Assembly: GCA_034669145.1 (NCBI GenBank)
Contig: JAXDNY010000281.1
Span: forward strand, 124,001-188,000
Source of the DNA: PALSA-894 sp034669145
GTDB taxonomy: Bacteria > Pseudomonadota > Alphaproteobacteria > Rhizobiales > Xanthobacteraceae
DNA length: 64,000 bases
Direction: 5' to 3'
Within the stretch, counting starts at the first letter, position 1; each line of letters begins with the position of its first letter. Positions 1 to 7,406 of the stretch are shown here, piece by piece. Both the position numbers and the translations under genes were made by a program. Below the pieces are notes generated by a model. It saw only the letters and a program-made list of their open reading frames with translations, had not been told where the DNA came from and did not search any database.

Positions 1-124
1 TCGCACCGTCCGCCATCTTACGGTCTAAAGCGGCCGAAATCGCTTCAGCCAATGCTTGTTTCGGAAATTGATCGTTATCCCGCTTGAGACGGCGATAGTG
101 TATCTTACAGCGCTTTGTAGTCAT
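1..124 (-). CDS. Hypothetical protein, N-terminal part (runs off the window start)
   Basis: An ATG at 124 on the minus strand opens 41 codons with no stop before the window edge, so only the amino end is visible. The peptide begins MTTKRCKIHYRRLKRD and is basic, then continues into an Ala-rich stretch likely to be helical. A purine-rich GGGAACGAG lies just upstream and could serve as ribosome binding site. I recognise no family. It lies downstream of two other minus-strand genes (start 403 and start 865) and may be co-transcribed with them. Being so short and partial, it could also be spurious. Confidence 0.4.
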   Translation of the reverse strand, partial: MTTKRCKIHYRRLKRDNDQFPKQALAEAISAALDRKMADGA

Positions 125-178
125 CTCGTTCCCACCCGGTCGCTACCCGCGGGATTTTACATACTTGGGTTGCTTTAC

Positions 179-403
179 CTATGAATTTTCACCAAATCCG
201 TTGCGTTTCCCAAAGTTATCTCTGCCTTCGCCAGCTTCGAGTTCAAGCTCTCCCTGCGGGTTAATGGGCTCGAACTTGGCAGGTGGTGGTTCCGTCTTCT
301 CCTGATAATCAGACACACGTACGTACTCGCCCGGCCGCTTTGGCCACTTGCGGACGTAAGGGAGGACGTAGCGTCCTAGGAGTCGGCCCGTTTTCCTTCG
401 CAT
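179..403 (-). CDS. Hypothetical small basic protein
   Basis: A 74-residue product starting MRRKTGRLLGRYVLP, with a basic N-terminal half and an acidic, Gly/Glu-rich C-terminal tail. The frame stays open to a GTG at 448, but that codon has no visible Shine-Dalgarno, whereas GAGGG sits about ten bases before the ATG at 403, so the shorter form is chosen. No family is recognised and there is no signal peptide or membrane segment. It stands between a winged-helix regulator gene and another small unknown gene on the same strand, in a stretch less GC-rich than the rest of the window, which hints at foreign or poorly conserved DNA. Confidence 0.4.
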   Translation of the reverse strand: MRRKTGRLLGRYVLPYVRKWPKRPGEYVRVSDYQEKTEPPPAKFEPINPQGELELEAGEGRDNFGKRNGFGENS

Positions 404-508
404 AACAATTCTGCCCTCGGAACAGTAATAGGCCGATTCGGGCAACACCGGGACGGCGCCTCTCTTTGCGAGCGGGCGAGGCCCGGCCTCCCTGCGGCCT
501 GAGCTTGG

Positions 509-865
509 TTATTTGCTGGGAGTCGCCTTCTCAATCGCCTCAAGCAATCGCTTTGTTTTGGTCGAGTACTTTATCGTGAGCCGGAACGCGCGTCCGCGCC
601 CTTGCTTGTTTAGTATCTTCGTTCGCTCAACAAGTTTGCGGTCGGTCAACTTCTGCACGTGCCGAATGATCTGCGCGTCGGCGAGTCCCGTGATGCGCGC
701 AAGCCGCGCCGCCGTCACCGGCTCTTCGTCTCCTTGAAGCATGAAGATCAGCGTGAACAAGCCGACCTGATGCAGCCGGGCGGCCGGCGTCTCGTTGGGA
801 AAAGCGTCGTCGATGATGCGCGCGACCAGCATTCGAATCAGTTCGCGGCTGCGGTCCAGTTGCAT
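509..865 (-). CDS. Winged-helix (MarR-like) transcriptional regulator
   Basis: A protein of about 118 residues with the layout of a small MarR-type regulator. An N-terminal helix (LIRMLVARIIDDAF) may dimerise. The DNA-binding segment follows at about residues 45-85: PVTAARLARITGLADAQIIR as helix-turn-helix, then VQKLTDRKLVERT leading into a wing with GRGRAFRLTI. The frame opens at a TTG, but the next codon is ATG at 865, preceded by AGGA, and is taken as start. It is divergent from the XRE regulator at 979. Their shared 113-bp interval holds the palindrome at 876-891, a reasonable autoregulatory site. The ligand and targets are unknown. Confidence 0.65.
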   Translation of the reverse strand: MQLDRSRELIRMLVARIIDDAFPNETPAARLHQVGLFTLIFMLQGDEEPVTAARLARITGLADAQIIRHVQKLTDRKLVERTKILNKQGRGRAFRLTIKYSTKTKRLLEAIEKATPSK

Positions 866-875
866 CAATCTTAGT

Positions 876-891
876 CCTAATGTATGTTAGG
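876..891. promoter_or_regulatory. Candidate operator, CCTAA-N6-TTAGG palindrome
   Basis: The interval between the two divergent regulators contains CCTAATGTATGTTAGG, a perfect 5-bp inverted repeat with a 6-bp spacer, 10 bp upstream of the winged-helix gene start. Its size fits a dimeric winged-helix protein. That the adjacent regulator binds it is inference from position. Confidence 0.4.
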
Positions 892-917
892 TTTCAACGC
901 TGATGCCGCTCACGCAA

Positions 918-947
918 TTGTTGCGCCGACGAGATTCGGCGCAGCAA
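918..947 (+). promoter_or_regulatory. Hairpin in the leader of the XRE gene
   Basis: TTGTTGCGCCGA (918-929) pairs with TCGGCGCAGCAA (936-947) through 12 positions, one of them a G-U wobble in RNA, around a 6-nt loop. It ends 31 bases before the XRE start codon. It could be a DNA operator, or a leader hairpin if transcription begins upstream. There is no U-tract, so it is not a simple terminator. Confidence 0.4.
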
Positions 948-978
948 CGGTACCATATTGTTCCGTTCAGGAGGCCTC

Positions 979-1404
979 ATGTCCAAGCGCCGAGCCGACG
1001 CCAATGACGCGATTGTCGGCCACCACATCCGGGCGCATCGGCTGGCGAAGCACATGTCGCAAAGCGCGCTCGCCGACCGGATCGGCGTCACCTTCCAGCA
1101 GGTGCAGAAATACGAAAAAGGCTTGAACCGCGTCGGCGCAGGCCGGTTGGTGCGCGTCGCCGCTGCGATCGATGTGCCGGTGATGACGCTGCTTGCGGGG
1201 CTCTCCGCGACCGAGCAAAAGCCGGAGCCGACGCCCATTGCGCTCATTGCTCAGGCGCAACCATTGCGACTTGTTAAGGCGTTCGCGAAGATCGACGACA
1301 AGGAAGTACGCCGCTCGCTCATGATGCTGGCCGAGGGCATCGCGCGGCTTGCTCAGCGGGGGAGGGCAGGGCGTGGTGACCGTAGGGCGGGCAAAGGCGC
1401 ATAG
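979..1404 (+). CDS. XRE-family (Cro/CI-type helix-turn-helix) regulator
   Basis: A 141-residue protein whose N-terminal half is a Cro/CI helix-turn-helix. VGHHIRAHRLAKHMSQSALA is followed by the recognition region GVTFQQVQKYEKGLNRVGAG, a sequence type common in alphaproteobacterial XRE regulators. The start at 979 has GGAGG six bases upstream; an in-frame ATG at 958 lacks one. The C-terminal half carries a Leu/Ala helix (EVRRSLMMLAEGIARL). The last dozen or so residues (GRGDRRAGKGA) are encoded by the left arm of a palindromic repeat starting at 1382, so the native C-terminus may have been replaced. It is divergent from the winged-helix gene. The regulon is unknown. Confidence 0.8.
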   Translation: MSKRRADANDAIVGHHIRAHRLAKHMSQSALADRIGVTFQQVQKYEKGLNRVGAGRLVRVAAAIDVPVMTLLAGLSATEQKPEPTPIALIAQAQPLRLVKAFAKIDDKEVRRSLMMLAEGIARLAQRGRAGRGDRRAGKGA

Positions 1405-1474
1405 CGCCATTCCCGCGTTGATGGCGGGCACGCTTCGCCCCCGCTTTCGCGGGGGCATGCTTTGCCCGCCCTAC
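1382..1474. repeat. Palindromic repeat with 15-bp perfect arms
   Basis: GTAGGGCGGGCAAAG (1382-1396) is exactly inverted as CTTTGCCCGCCCTAC (1460-1474). Smaller GC-rich palindromes lie between them (GGCGCATAGCGCC; CCCCGCTTTCGCGGGG). It is an intergenic REP-like element whose left arm overlaps the 3' end of the XRE gene. Confidence 0.75.
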
Positions 1475-1493
1475 AACTATCAGCCTGCCCTCA

Positions 1494-1582
1494 CCCCAAA
1501 CCCTTTCGCCAGCAATTCATACGAATGCTTCCGCGCCATATAAGCCGAACACCATCGTGGCGATCATTGCCTCGTCGGCTTC
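1494..1582 (-). pseudogene. Remnant of the 3' end of an LLM flavin oxidoreductase gene
   Basis: On the minus strand this stretch reads ADEAMIATMVF and, after a one-base shift, ARKHSYELLAKGFG. The C-terminus of the intact LLM gene at 2248-3252 reads ADEVMITTMVF...ARKHSYELLAREFG. The nucleotide similarity is obvious by eye over about 90 bases, and the orientation is the same, so this is a decayed direct repeat of the neighbouring gene's 3' end. It is separated from the intact copy by the SnoaL-like gene and two palindromic elements. It encodes nothing functional. Confidence 0.75.
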
Positions 1583-1979
1583 AGCCATCCCACGCCTGAA
1601 CGACGGTCTGGCGTGCGATCTTGCCTCCCTTCAGCTTGATCATGGCCGAGCAAAACACCCTGGTGCCATCGGGATAGGCGCAGCTTTGCGTAAAGGCGAG
1701 ACGATTGCCGGTGGCGACCCCGCTTTCGATTCTGTGCGTCATGTCGCGGCCGCACACGTCGGCGTGGTAGTCGGAAATCGCCTGCTTGCCTTCGAGCTTT
1801 CGCGGCGCGCTCGGCGGATTGTCCCGATCGATGACGTGCAGCACGGCATCGTCCGAATACATCGCGGCAAGCGCATCGGCCTTGCGGCCTTCAACCGCGC
1901 GTTTGAGCCCGGCGACAGTGACGGGTTTGCGTTTGGGTTTCGACGTCTTCGATTTTGGCTTCGATTTGGTTTTGGCCAT
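1581..1979 (-). CDS. SnoaL/NTF2-like fold protein with Lys-rich N-terminus
   Basis: A 132-residue protein. After a highly basic leader (MAKTKSKPKSKTSKPKRK) comes an NTF2-like domain: LKRAVEGRKADALAAMYSDD, then AVLHVI, GKQAISDYHADV, and a C-terminal beta region ending IARQTVVQAWDG. Such domains are ligand pockets or isomerase/hydrolase-like enzymes; its ligand is unknown. AGGGG lies just before the ATG at 1979, so the in-frame upstream ATG at 1997 is not used. The gene sits between a decayed copy of the LLM gene's 3' end and the LLM gene itself, which suggests later insertion. The basic leader may bind nucleic acid or simply be a linker. Confidence 0.7.
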   Translation of the reverse strand: MAKTKSKPKSKTSKPKRKPVTVAGLKRAVEGRKADALAAMYSDDAVLHVIDRDNPPSAPRKLEGKQAISDYHADVCGRDMTHRIESGVATGNRLAFTQSCAYPDGTRVFCSAMIKLKGGKIARQTVVQAWDG

Positions 1980-2083
1980 GAGTTTCCCCTTCTTCATCGC
2001 CCGGTGTGGCGAGAACCGAGGCGCATGATACCCGCAAATCCGGGATCGAACAGGATGGCGCGGGGGCCGCGACGTCACGCCGG

Positions 2084-2159
2084 CTAGTGGTCCGATTCTA
2101 ACATTCGCACCCCTGTGCGGCGGGCTCTCTTGCGAATGTTAGAATCAAAGGACCACTAG
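2084..2159. repeat. Long palindrome 1, bounded by CTAGTGG/CCACTAG
   Basis: The left arm begins CTAGTGGTCC and continues ATTCTAACATTCGCA. The right arm reads TGCGAATGTTAGAAT, then AAAGGACCACTAG. The 76-bp unit folds into one long hairpin with a GC-rich loop. It carries no coding capacity and resembles a MITE or REP unit. Confidence 0.8.
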
Positions 2160-2172
2160 CAAGTATTACGTC

Positions 2173-2251
2173 CTAGTGGAGCTTTGGATTTGACATTCGC
2201 TTCGCGAGTCCGCGGCCGGGTGGGTAGCGAATGTCAAATCCGCTCCACTAG
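2173..2251. repeat. Long palindrome 2, same family as palindrome 1
   Basis: The arms are CTAGTGGAGC...GGATTTGACATTCGC and GCGAATGTCAAATCC...GCTCCACTAG, 79 bp in all. It shares the CTAGTGG ends and ACATTCGC core with the element at 2084, but differs from it at matched positions in both arms. Its terminal CTAG supplies the TAG stop codon of the LLM gene. Confidence 0.8.
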
Positions 2252-3252
2252 AGGCCAAACTCCCGCGCCAGCAACTCGTACGAATGCTTGCGCGCCGCGT
2301 GGTCGAACACCATGGTGGTGATCATCACCTCGTCGGCCTTGGTCACGTCCACGAGGGCCGCGATGCGCTCGTGCACCTGCGCGGGCGAGCCTGCGATCAG
2401 CCGCCTGCGATTGTGTTCGATGCGCTGGCGGTCGATCGGCGTGTACGGATAGGCGGCGGCGACCTCCGGGCTTTCGAGCGGACCGTATTGGCCGACGGCG
2501 CGGCGCGCGAAATGCAGGTCCGCGCTGGTCGCCATGCGGTCCGCCTCGGCTTGCGTGTCGGCGCAAATCGCCGCGACGCCGAGAATGGCGTACGGCGTCT
2601 GGCGCCACGCGGACGGCTTGAACGCATTGCGATACGCCAGCATCGGGATCCCGGGCGGGAAGTCCGAGAAGTGATACGCGAAGGAAAACCCCACGCCGAC
2701 CTGGGCTGCAAGCTGCGCCGAATAATCGCTGGAGCCGAGGAGCCAGATCGGCGGCAGCGGCACGCCGGTCGGCATCGCGGCAACCTTCGAGAACGGATGA
2801 TTTGGCGGAAAACCCTTGGTCTCGAACAGGATCATTTCCTGGAAGCGATCGAGGAAATCGTCCTGCTCGCCGGTCGTTTCCTGGCGGCGGCGCAGCGCGA
2901 GCGAGGTGATCTGGTCGGTGCCGGGCGCGCGGCCGAGGCCCAAATCGATGCGGCCGGGAAACAGCGCTTCCAGCACCTTGAAGCGCTCCATCACCATCAG
3001 CGGCGCATGGTTCGGCAGCATCACGCCGCCCGAGCCGATGCGCATGTTTTTGGTGATCGCCGCGACCTGCCCGATCATGATGTCGGGCGCCGAGCTTGCG
3101 ATGGTCGGCAGGTTGTGGTGCTCGGCGAGCCAGTAACGCGTGAAGCCGAGCCCGTCGGCGAAGCGCGCGAGGTCGAGCGTGTTGTTCAAGGCCGCTGTGG
3201 GCGGCGTCGCGGTGGTGACGGGGGAAAGGTCGAGGATCGAGAGGGCAGGCAT
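2248..3252 (-). CDS. LLM-class flavin-dependent oxidoreductase (MsnO8-type luciferase-like)
   Basis: A 334-residue bacterial-luciferase-fold protein. Recognisable segments in order are LDLSPV at the start, FADGLGFTRYWLAEHHN, the flavin-pocket region GSGGVMLPNHAPLMVMERFKVLEALFPGRIDLGLGRAPG (split across strands of the TIM barrel), and WLLGSSDYSAQLAA. These match the single-subunit 'luciferase family oxidoreductase group 1'. Such enzymes use reduced flavin and O2 to oxidise a small organic substrate; the substrate is not predictable. The long in-frame N-terminal extension from 3384 is discarded in favour of MPALSILDLS. The TAG stop lies inside a palindromic element, so the native tail may have been clipped; the nearby decayed copy reads a few residues further. 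Confidence 0.85.
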   Translation of the reverse strand: MPALSILDLSPVTTATPPTAALNNTLDLARFADGLGFTRYWLAEHHNLPTIASSAPDIMIGQVAAITKNMRIGSGGVMLPNHAPLMVMERFKVLEALFPGRIDLGLGRAPGTDQITSLALRRRQETTGEQDDFLDRFQEMILFETKGFPPNHPFSKVAAMPTGVPLPPIWLLGSSDYSAQLAAQVGVGFSFAYHFSDFPPGIPMLAYRNAFKPSAWRQTPYAILGVAAICADTQAEADRMATSADLHFARRAVGQYGPLESPEVAAAYPYTPIDRQRIEHNRRRLIAGSPAQVHERIAALVDVTKADEVMITTMVFDHAARKHSYELLAREFGL

Positions 3253-3329
3253 GACACACAGGTAATCACTAGCATCGCGTTCGCCAACCGCCTTCCATTC
3301 GCCGTACCGTTCGTGGCATTTTGCCCGGC

Positions 3330-3740
3330 ATGGGACGGGTGCTGGTCTTGGCGGGATTGCTCTTCGCGCTCGCGGGCTGCGCAAGCGGGGAGCGCGACTA
3401 CTCAGGCCCCGAGACGACGCGCGGCGGCGTGAGCGTGAACGTGTTCCCGGACAACTACCGCGCCGAGATTCTCGCCTATCAGCGCAGCTATCTCAACGAT
3501 CCGACCGGCATCCGTTCGGCCGCGATTTCGCAGCCGGCGCTGCGCAAGGTCGGCAGCGTGGAGCGCTATGCCGTGTGCGTGCGCTTCAACGCCAAAGCCG
3601 CCGGCGGCGCCTATACGGGCGTGCGCGAGCACCTGGCGATCTTCCTTGCCGGCAAGCTCGACCAGATGGCCGTGACGCGCGAGGAATGCAACGGCGCGGC
3701 CTATGAGCCGTTCCCCGAGCTGGAGCGGCTGACGCGGTAG
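3330..3740 (+). CDS. Small outer-membrane-type lipoprotein
   Basis: About 136 residues, starting MGRVLVLAGLLFALAGCASG, a short hydrophobic signal followed by the lipobox LAGC with Cys at residue 17, so export and lipidation are expected. The mature part (YRAEILAYQRSYLNDPTGIR, then a beta-rich region with RYAVCVRFNAK and a Cys-containing tail) resembles uncharacterised lipoproteins common in Rhizobiales. An in-frame TTG at 3321 is possible, but the ATG gives the cleaner signal peptide. It is divergent from the LLM gene and convergent with the dienelactone hydrolase, with a stem-loop between. No enzymatic motif is visible. Confidence 0.7.
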   Translation: MGRVLVLAGLLFALAGCASGERDYSGPETTRGGVSVNVFPDNYRAEILAYQRSYLNDPTGIRSAAISQPALRKVGSVERYAVCVRFNAKAAGGAYTGVREHLAIFLAGKLDQMAVTREECNGAAYEPFPELERLTR

Positions 3741-3755
3741 GTGTCGTAGCCGTAG

Positions 3756-3787
3756 GGTGGGTTAGGCGCGAAGCGCCGTAACCCACC
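3756..3787. terminator. Stem-loop between convergent genes
   Basis: GGTGGGTTA (3756-3764) pairs with TAACCCACC (3779-3787), with an inner GGCGC/GCGCC stem and GAA loop. It lies between the stops of the lipoprotein gene and the dienelactone hydrolase gene, so it may terminate both. The sequence is also of a type seen as a dispersed repeat, and no long U-tract follows. Confidence 0.55.
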
Positions 3788-3795
3788 ATCTCGCC

Positions 3796-4722
3796 TCAGG
3801 CGAGATGCTTTTTGAAGAACGCAATCGTCCGGTCCCAGGCGAGCTTCGCCGACGCCTCGTGATAGCGCGGCGTCGAGTTGTTGTGAAAGCCGTGCTGCGT
3901 GCCTGGATAGGTGTGCATCTCGTGCGTCGCGTTGCTCGCCTTCAGCGCCGCCTCGTAGGCCGGCCACATCGCGTTGATGCGCTCGTCGTTCTCGGCGTAC
4001 TGCACCAGCAGCGCGGCCTTGATGGCGGGCACGGACGCGGTCTCGGCCGCCGCGCCGTAGAACGGCACGCCCGCCTTCATGTCGGGCCCGAGCGCTGCGG
4101 CGAGGAAGTTGGTCGTGCCGCCACCCCAGCAGAAGCCCGTGACGCCGAGCTTGCCGGCGGACAATTCGTGGCCCTTGAGATAGCGCGCGCTGTTGATCAT
4201 GTCGGTGCGCAGCTTGCTCGGGTCGAGGCCCGCCTGAAGCGTGCGGCCGTCGTCGTCATTGCCCGGATAGCCGCCGACCGGCGACAAGCCGTCGGGCGCG
4301 AGCGCCAGGAAGCCGTCGGTCGCGGCGCGGCGCGCCACGTCCTCGATGTAGGGATTGAGCCCGCGGTTCTCGTGGATCACCAGCACGGCCGGGTAGGGTC
4401 CGGGCGTACTCGGCTGCACGAGGTATCCGCGCATCGTGCCCGACGTGCCGCCGGGCGAGGGGTAGCTCACATAGCGCGCCTTGATCCGCGGATCGGTGAA
4501 CGAGATCGTCTGCGCCTGCACGTAGCGCGGCAGCAGCGCCTGCGCCATCGCGAGACCGCCGATCGTCACCGCGGCGGCGCGCGCCAGAAACTCGCGGCGG
4601 TCGATCGCGCCGTGGCAATACTCGTCGTAAAGATCGAACACGCGCTGATCGATCTCGATCTGCGTCAACGGCGGCGTCTCGCGCTCGATCGTCGAGGCCT
4701 CGGCATTCTGTTGAGCGTTCAT
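3796..4722 (-). CDS. Dienelactone hydrolase family protein with Tat-type signal
   Basis: A 308-residue alpha/beta hydrolase of the dienelactone hydrolase family. A twin-arginine-like segment, DRREFLARAAAVTIGG (41-56), followed by a hydrophobic stretch ending YVQAQ suggests export. The hydrolase core carries HENRG with Glu118, nucleophile Cys198 in GFCWGGG, Asp246 in ENDERI and His277 in GTQHGFHN, a complete Cys-Asp-His triad. The family hydrolyses enol lactones and related esters, but exported members often act on other small esters. It is the last of a run of minus-strand genes after the propeller protein and the broken phosphatase. The start is the upstream-most ATG with good coding character. 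Confidence 0.85.
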   Translation of the reverse strand: MNAQQNAEASTIERETPPLTQIEIDQRVFDLYDEYCHGAIDRREFLARAAAVTIGGLAMAQALLPRYVQAQTISFTDPRIKARYVSYPSPGGTSGTMRGYLVQPSTPGPYPAVLVIHENRGLNPYIEDVARRAATDGFLALAPDGLSPVGGYPGNDDDGRTLQAGLDPSKLRTDMINSARYLKGHELSAGKLGVTGFCWGGGTTNFLAAALGPDMKAGVPFYGAAAETASVPAIKAALLVQYAENDERINAMWPAYEAALKASNATHEMHTYPGTQHGFHNNSTPRYHEASAKLAWDRTIAFFKKHLA

Positions 4723-4762
4723 CGTTTTCCTCCCGCTGACGGCATTCTAGCGCGGACGGGGA

Positions 4763-5689
4763 TCAAAAGAAGCCCAGCGACTCGCAGCCTTTGCCGGCCT
4801 GGAAGCTGTGCTTGACGCGCCGCGACGGGATATCGACGACATGCACCGACCCGTCGCCCTGGCAGGCGACGAACAGTTCGTTGCCGCGAAACGCCATGTC
4901 CATCGCCTGACTGCCGACCTTGATGGCGGTCTGCTCACGGAACGACGGATCGATCAGGCTCACCGTGCCGGCGCGCACGCTGGTGACGGCGATTACGCTG
5001 TTGTCCGGGCTGTAGCGTGCGATCTGCGCCGGCTCCGGTACGCCTTCGAGGCGCACGGTGCGGGTGACTTGCTCGGCTTCAACGTCGATCAGGAACAGCG
5101 CCGGTTCCTCGTCGTCGACCGTCACCAGCGTGGACCCGTCCGGCGTGATTGCGATGCCGGCGAGCGCATGCGGCGTTGCGATCTTGCCGATGAGCTTGCG
5201 CTTCGGCAGGTCGATCACCGACACGCTCGCGTCCTCCTCGTTCTCGGTGTAGAGCCGCCGGCCGTCCGGCGAGATGATCAGGCGGTGGCCGTTGGTCGAG
5301 CCGGAAGAGATCGCATCGACGACCGTGTGCGTCGCCGGATCGATCACCGCCACGACGGCGCTGTTCTCGCAGGTGATGTAGATCATCCCGTCCGGGGCGA
5401 GCTTGAGCGTATGCGGCGCGATATAGGGACGCATGTCGATATCGCGGGCGTGCGTGCGCGTCGCAAGATCGAAGATGCAGAGCGTATGGCCGGGGTTCGG
5501 ATTGCGGCCGTGAATGCCGTCGCCGAAGATCGGCACATAGGCAAAGCCCGTCTCCGGCACGACGAGCAGCTCGTGCACGGTGCGCGCAAAGCCGTCGAGC
5601 ACGATCTGCGTCTCGAACGTGACCGGATCGAGAAACAGGACTTTGGTGCCCATCTTGTCGACCGCGATCAGGCCGTTTGTGTGGGGCAT
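4763..5689 (-). CDS. YncE/cytochrome-D1-like beta-propeller protein
   Basis: A 308-residue protein built from repeating blades of the YVTN/YncE type. Motifs such as GLIAVDKMGTKVLFLDPVT, VVAVIDPATHTVVDAI, SVSVIDLPKRKLIGKI and GSVHVVDIPSRRVKHSF recur about every 42 residues, giving a seven-bladed propeller. Such proteins are mostly periplasmic or extracytoplasmic binding modules; no clear signal peptide is seen here, so the location is uncertain. MPHTNG at 5689 is taken as start because AAGGAA lies eight bases upstream; an in-frame ATG at 5704 is less favoured. It lies between the PhoD-like phosphatase and the dienelactone hydrolase on the same strand. The function is unknown. Confidence 0.75.
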   Translation of the reverse strand: MPHTNGLIAVDKMGTKVLFLDPVTFETQIVLDGFARTVHELLVVPETGFAYVPIFGDGIHGRNPNPGHTLCIFDLATRTHARDIDMRPYIAPHTLKLAPDGMIYITCENSAVVAVIDPATHTVVDAISSGSTNGHRLIISPDGRRLYTENEEDASVSVIDLPKRKLIGKIATPHALAGIAITPDGSTLVTVDDEEPALFLIDVEAEQVTRTVRLEGVPEPAQIARYSPDNSVIAVTSVRAGTVSLIDPSFREQTAIKVGSQAMDMAFRGNELFVACQGDGSVHVVDIPSRRVKHSFQAGKGCESLGFF

Positions 5690-5731
5690 CGGGTTTCCTT
5701 GCAATGATTGCCGGTGGGATTCGGGCCGAAA

Positions 5732-7347
5732 TCAGATCGCCCGCGGCAATTCGGTTGTGTGAAAAGGCTCCAGCGTGTCGATCGCGTCGACACCTTGCGT
5801 CTTCCAGTCCCATTTGAACATGCGCAGCGTCATCTTGTCGGGCGTGAAATCCACGATGGTAAAGCCGTGCTGCTCGATCGGCTTCACACGCTCGTCCATG
5901 TCGAAATGCGCGGGCGGCATTGCGCCGGTGCCGCGCCGCCCTGACGGCCAGCCCGCCGGGTTCGTCCGGCACCCGATCGGTCCTGACAGCACGGTGGTGA
6001 TGGGATTGGCCCTGAGATCCAGCGCACCGCTGCGCAGCATGCGCCCGATACCGGTCGCATGCAGGTCGCCGCTGATGATGAGTGGGGACCGTGCCCTCAT
6101 GGCGGACATCGCTTGCATCAGCCGGTCGTGCTGCTTGAGCCAGCCCGATTGCCAATAGGGCTTGGCCTCGTTCGCCGTCAGCTTGCCGTCACGCCCGAGC
6201 ACGTCCGGATACCATTCGCCCCACTTGCCGGCGGTCCAGCCGGGCGGATTGATGGCACATGCACCACATGACTGACCTCGGCTGCGGCACAGCGCGCCTT
6301 GAGCCATGTCTCGACCTCGGGATCGAGATAGACCGCGCTTGGGCCTGCCAGCGTCTGCGTACGGCGCACGTCGTAGAGCAGAATCTCGGCGAGACGGCCG
6401 AAGCGCAGCGTACCGAAGCTCTCCGATATGCCCCACACGCGGTCTCCGGCGGATGACGAGGGCAAGCCGAGCGGACGCGCCACATCCGGCAGGAATTCCG
6501 GGTAGTAGATATTCTGCGTCGCGCGCGCGAGCTGAAGCATGAAATGCGAGGGCGGGAACGTGACCGCCTCGTCGGTTGCCTCGTCGTTGTCGAAATAGTC
6601 GTGATCGTCCTGCAGGAAAAACACCGGAGTCGACCGGAAATCGGTCCCGTAGACCGGCACGATCTGCGGCCCGGCGGCGCGCTTGAGCACCGCCTCATTG
6701 TCGCTGCCGAGCACGACCGCCGAGCGGTCGAATGTGCCGGCAAGCTTGATGGCTTCGGGCGACGCGCCGAGGATGTGCTTGTTCACGGGCGCGAGCAGGT
6801 CCCAATAGACGTGATCGCCGTTGGCGATGACTGCCTGCGGCGCGAAACTGAGCGCACGCCGGAGCAGCCGGTTGCGTGTGACCGTCGGCAGGAACGTGTG
6901 GATCTCGTGACCGCCCGCGCAGGTGTAGATCAGCAGGCGGAATTTCTCCGGCCGCTCGTCGGGTCCGGGAAATGTCGCAAGCTCCCACGGCTGGCACAGC
7001 GGGCGCCCCTTGGGGCCGACGAGCGACAGCCGGTGCGGACGTCCCGGCTTCAAACCCGTGGCGTAGAAATGCCAGTGCTCGCCGCGCGTATCTCCCATCC
7101 GTCCACGTACCGAGGTGGCATCGATGCGCAGCGCCGGCGCATCGGCGAGCGGCGCGTTGAATGACGCCTTGATCAGGATGCGGTTGTCGCTGACGGTCGG
7201 AAGCAGGTGGCGCAGCGCCCCTGAATCCCACGCGCTTGCGGGCGCCGCCGCTTTCGTTGCTTGCGCCAGCAGATCGGCGGGCGCCGCAACCGTCAGCGCG
7301 GCCGCTGCCGTGCCGCGCAGGAAATCGCGACGATCGAATCCAGACAT
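5732..7347 (-). pseudogene. PhoD-like metallophosphatase, broken by a frameshift
   Basis: The N-terminal part (7347 down to about 6252) starts MSGFDRRDFLRGTAAA, a Tat signal. It carries metallophosphatase-type motifs VIANGDHVYWD and FFLQDDHDYFDND. The remainder continues in a second frame as NPPGWTAGKWGEWYPDVLG, and includes the conserved IISGDLHATGIGR, ending near PFHTTELPRAI. The switch lies at about 6249-6256, where VVHVPS should run into NPPGW; a single-base indel restores one reading frame of roughly 535 codons, normal for the family. It is either a recent pseudogene or a sequencing error. If intact, the product would be an exported phosphodiesterase/phosphatase of the alkaline phosphatase D family. 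Confidence 0.8.
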
Positions 7348-7406
7348 GGGAGCCCGCCCTGCGATCTATGGCGTCAATGAAACGATAGGACTGTTTCGTG
7401 GGACGG

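Noticed and set aside
2084..2251. The palindromes as ends of an insertion sequence
   Set aside because: No transposase frame lies between or beside them; each is a self-contained hairpin, so they are described as repeats only.
2284..3432. A 382-codon plus-strand frame over the LLM gene
   Set aside because: It is antisense to a clear luciferase-family protein and has shadow-type composition.
5732..7347. Programmed frameshifting in the PhoD-like gene
   Set aside because: No slippery heptamer or downstream structure is evident at the junction, so a mutation or sequencing error is the simpler explanation.
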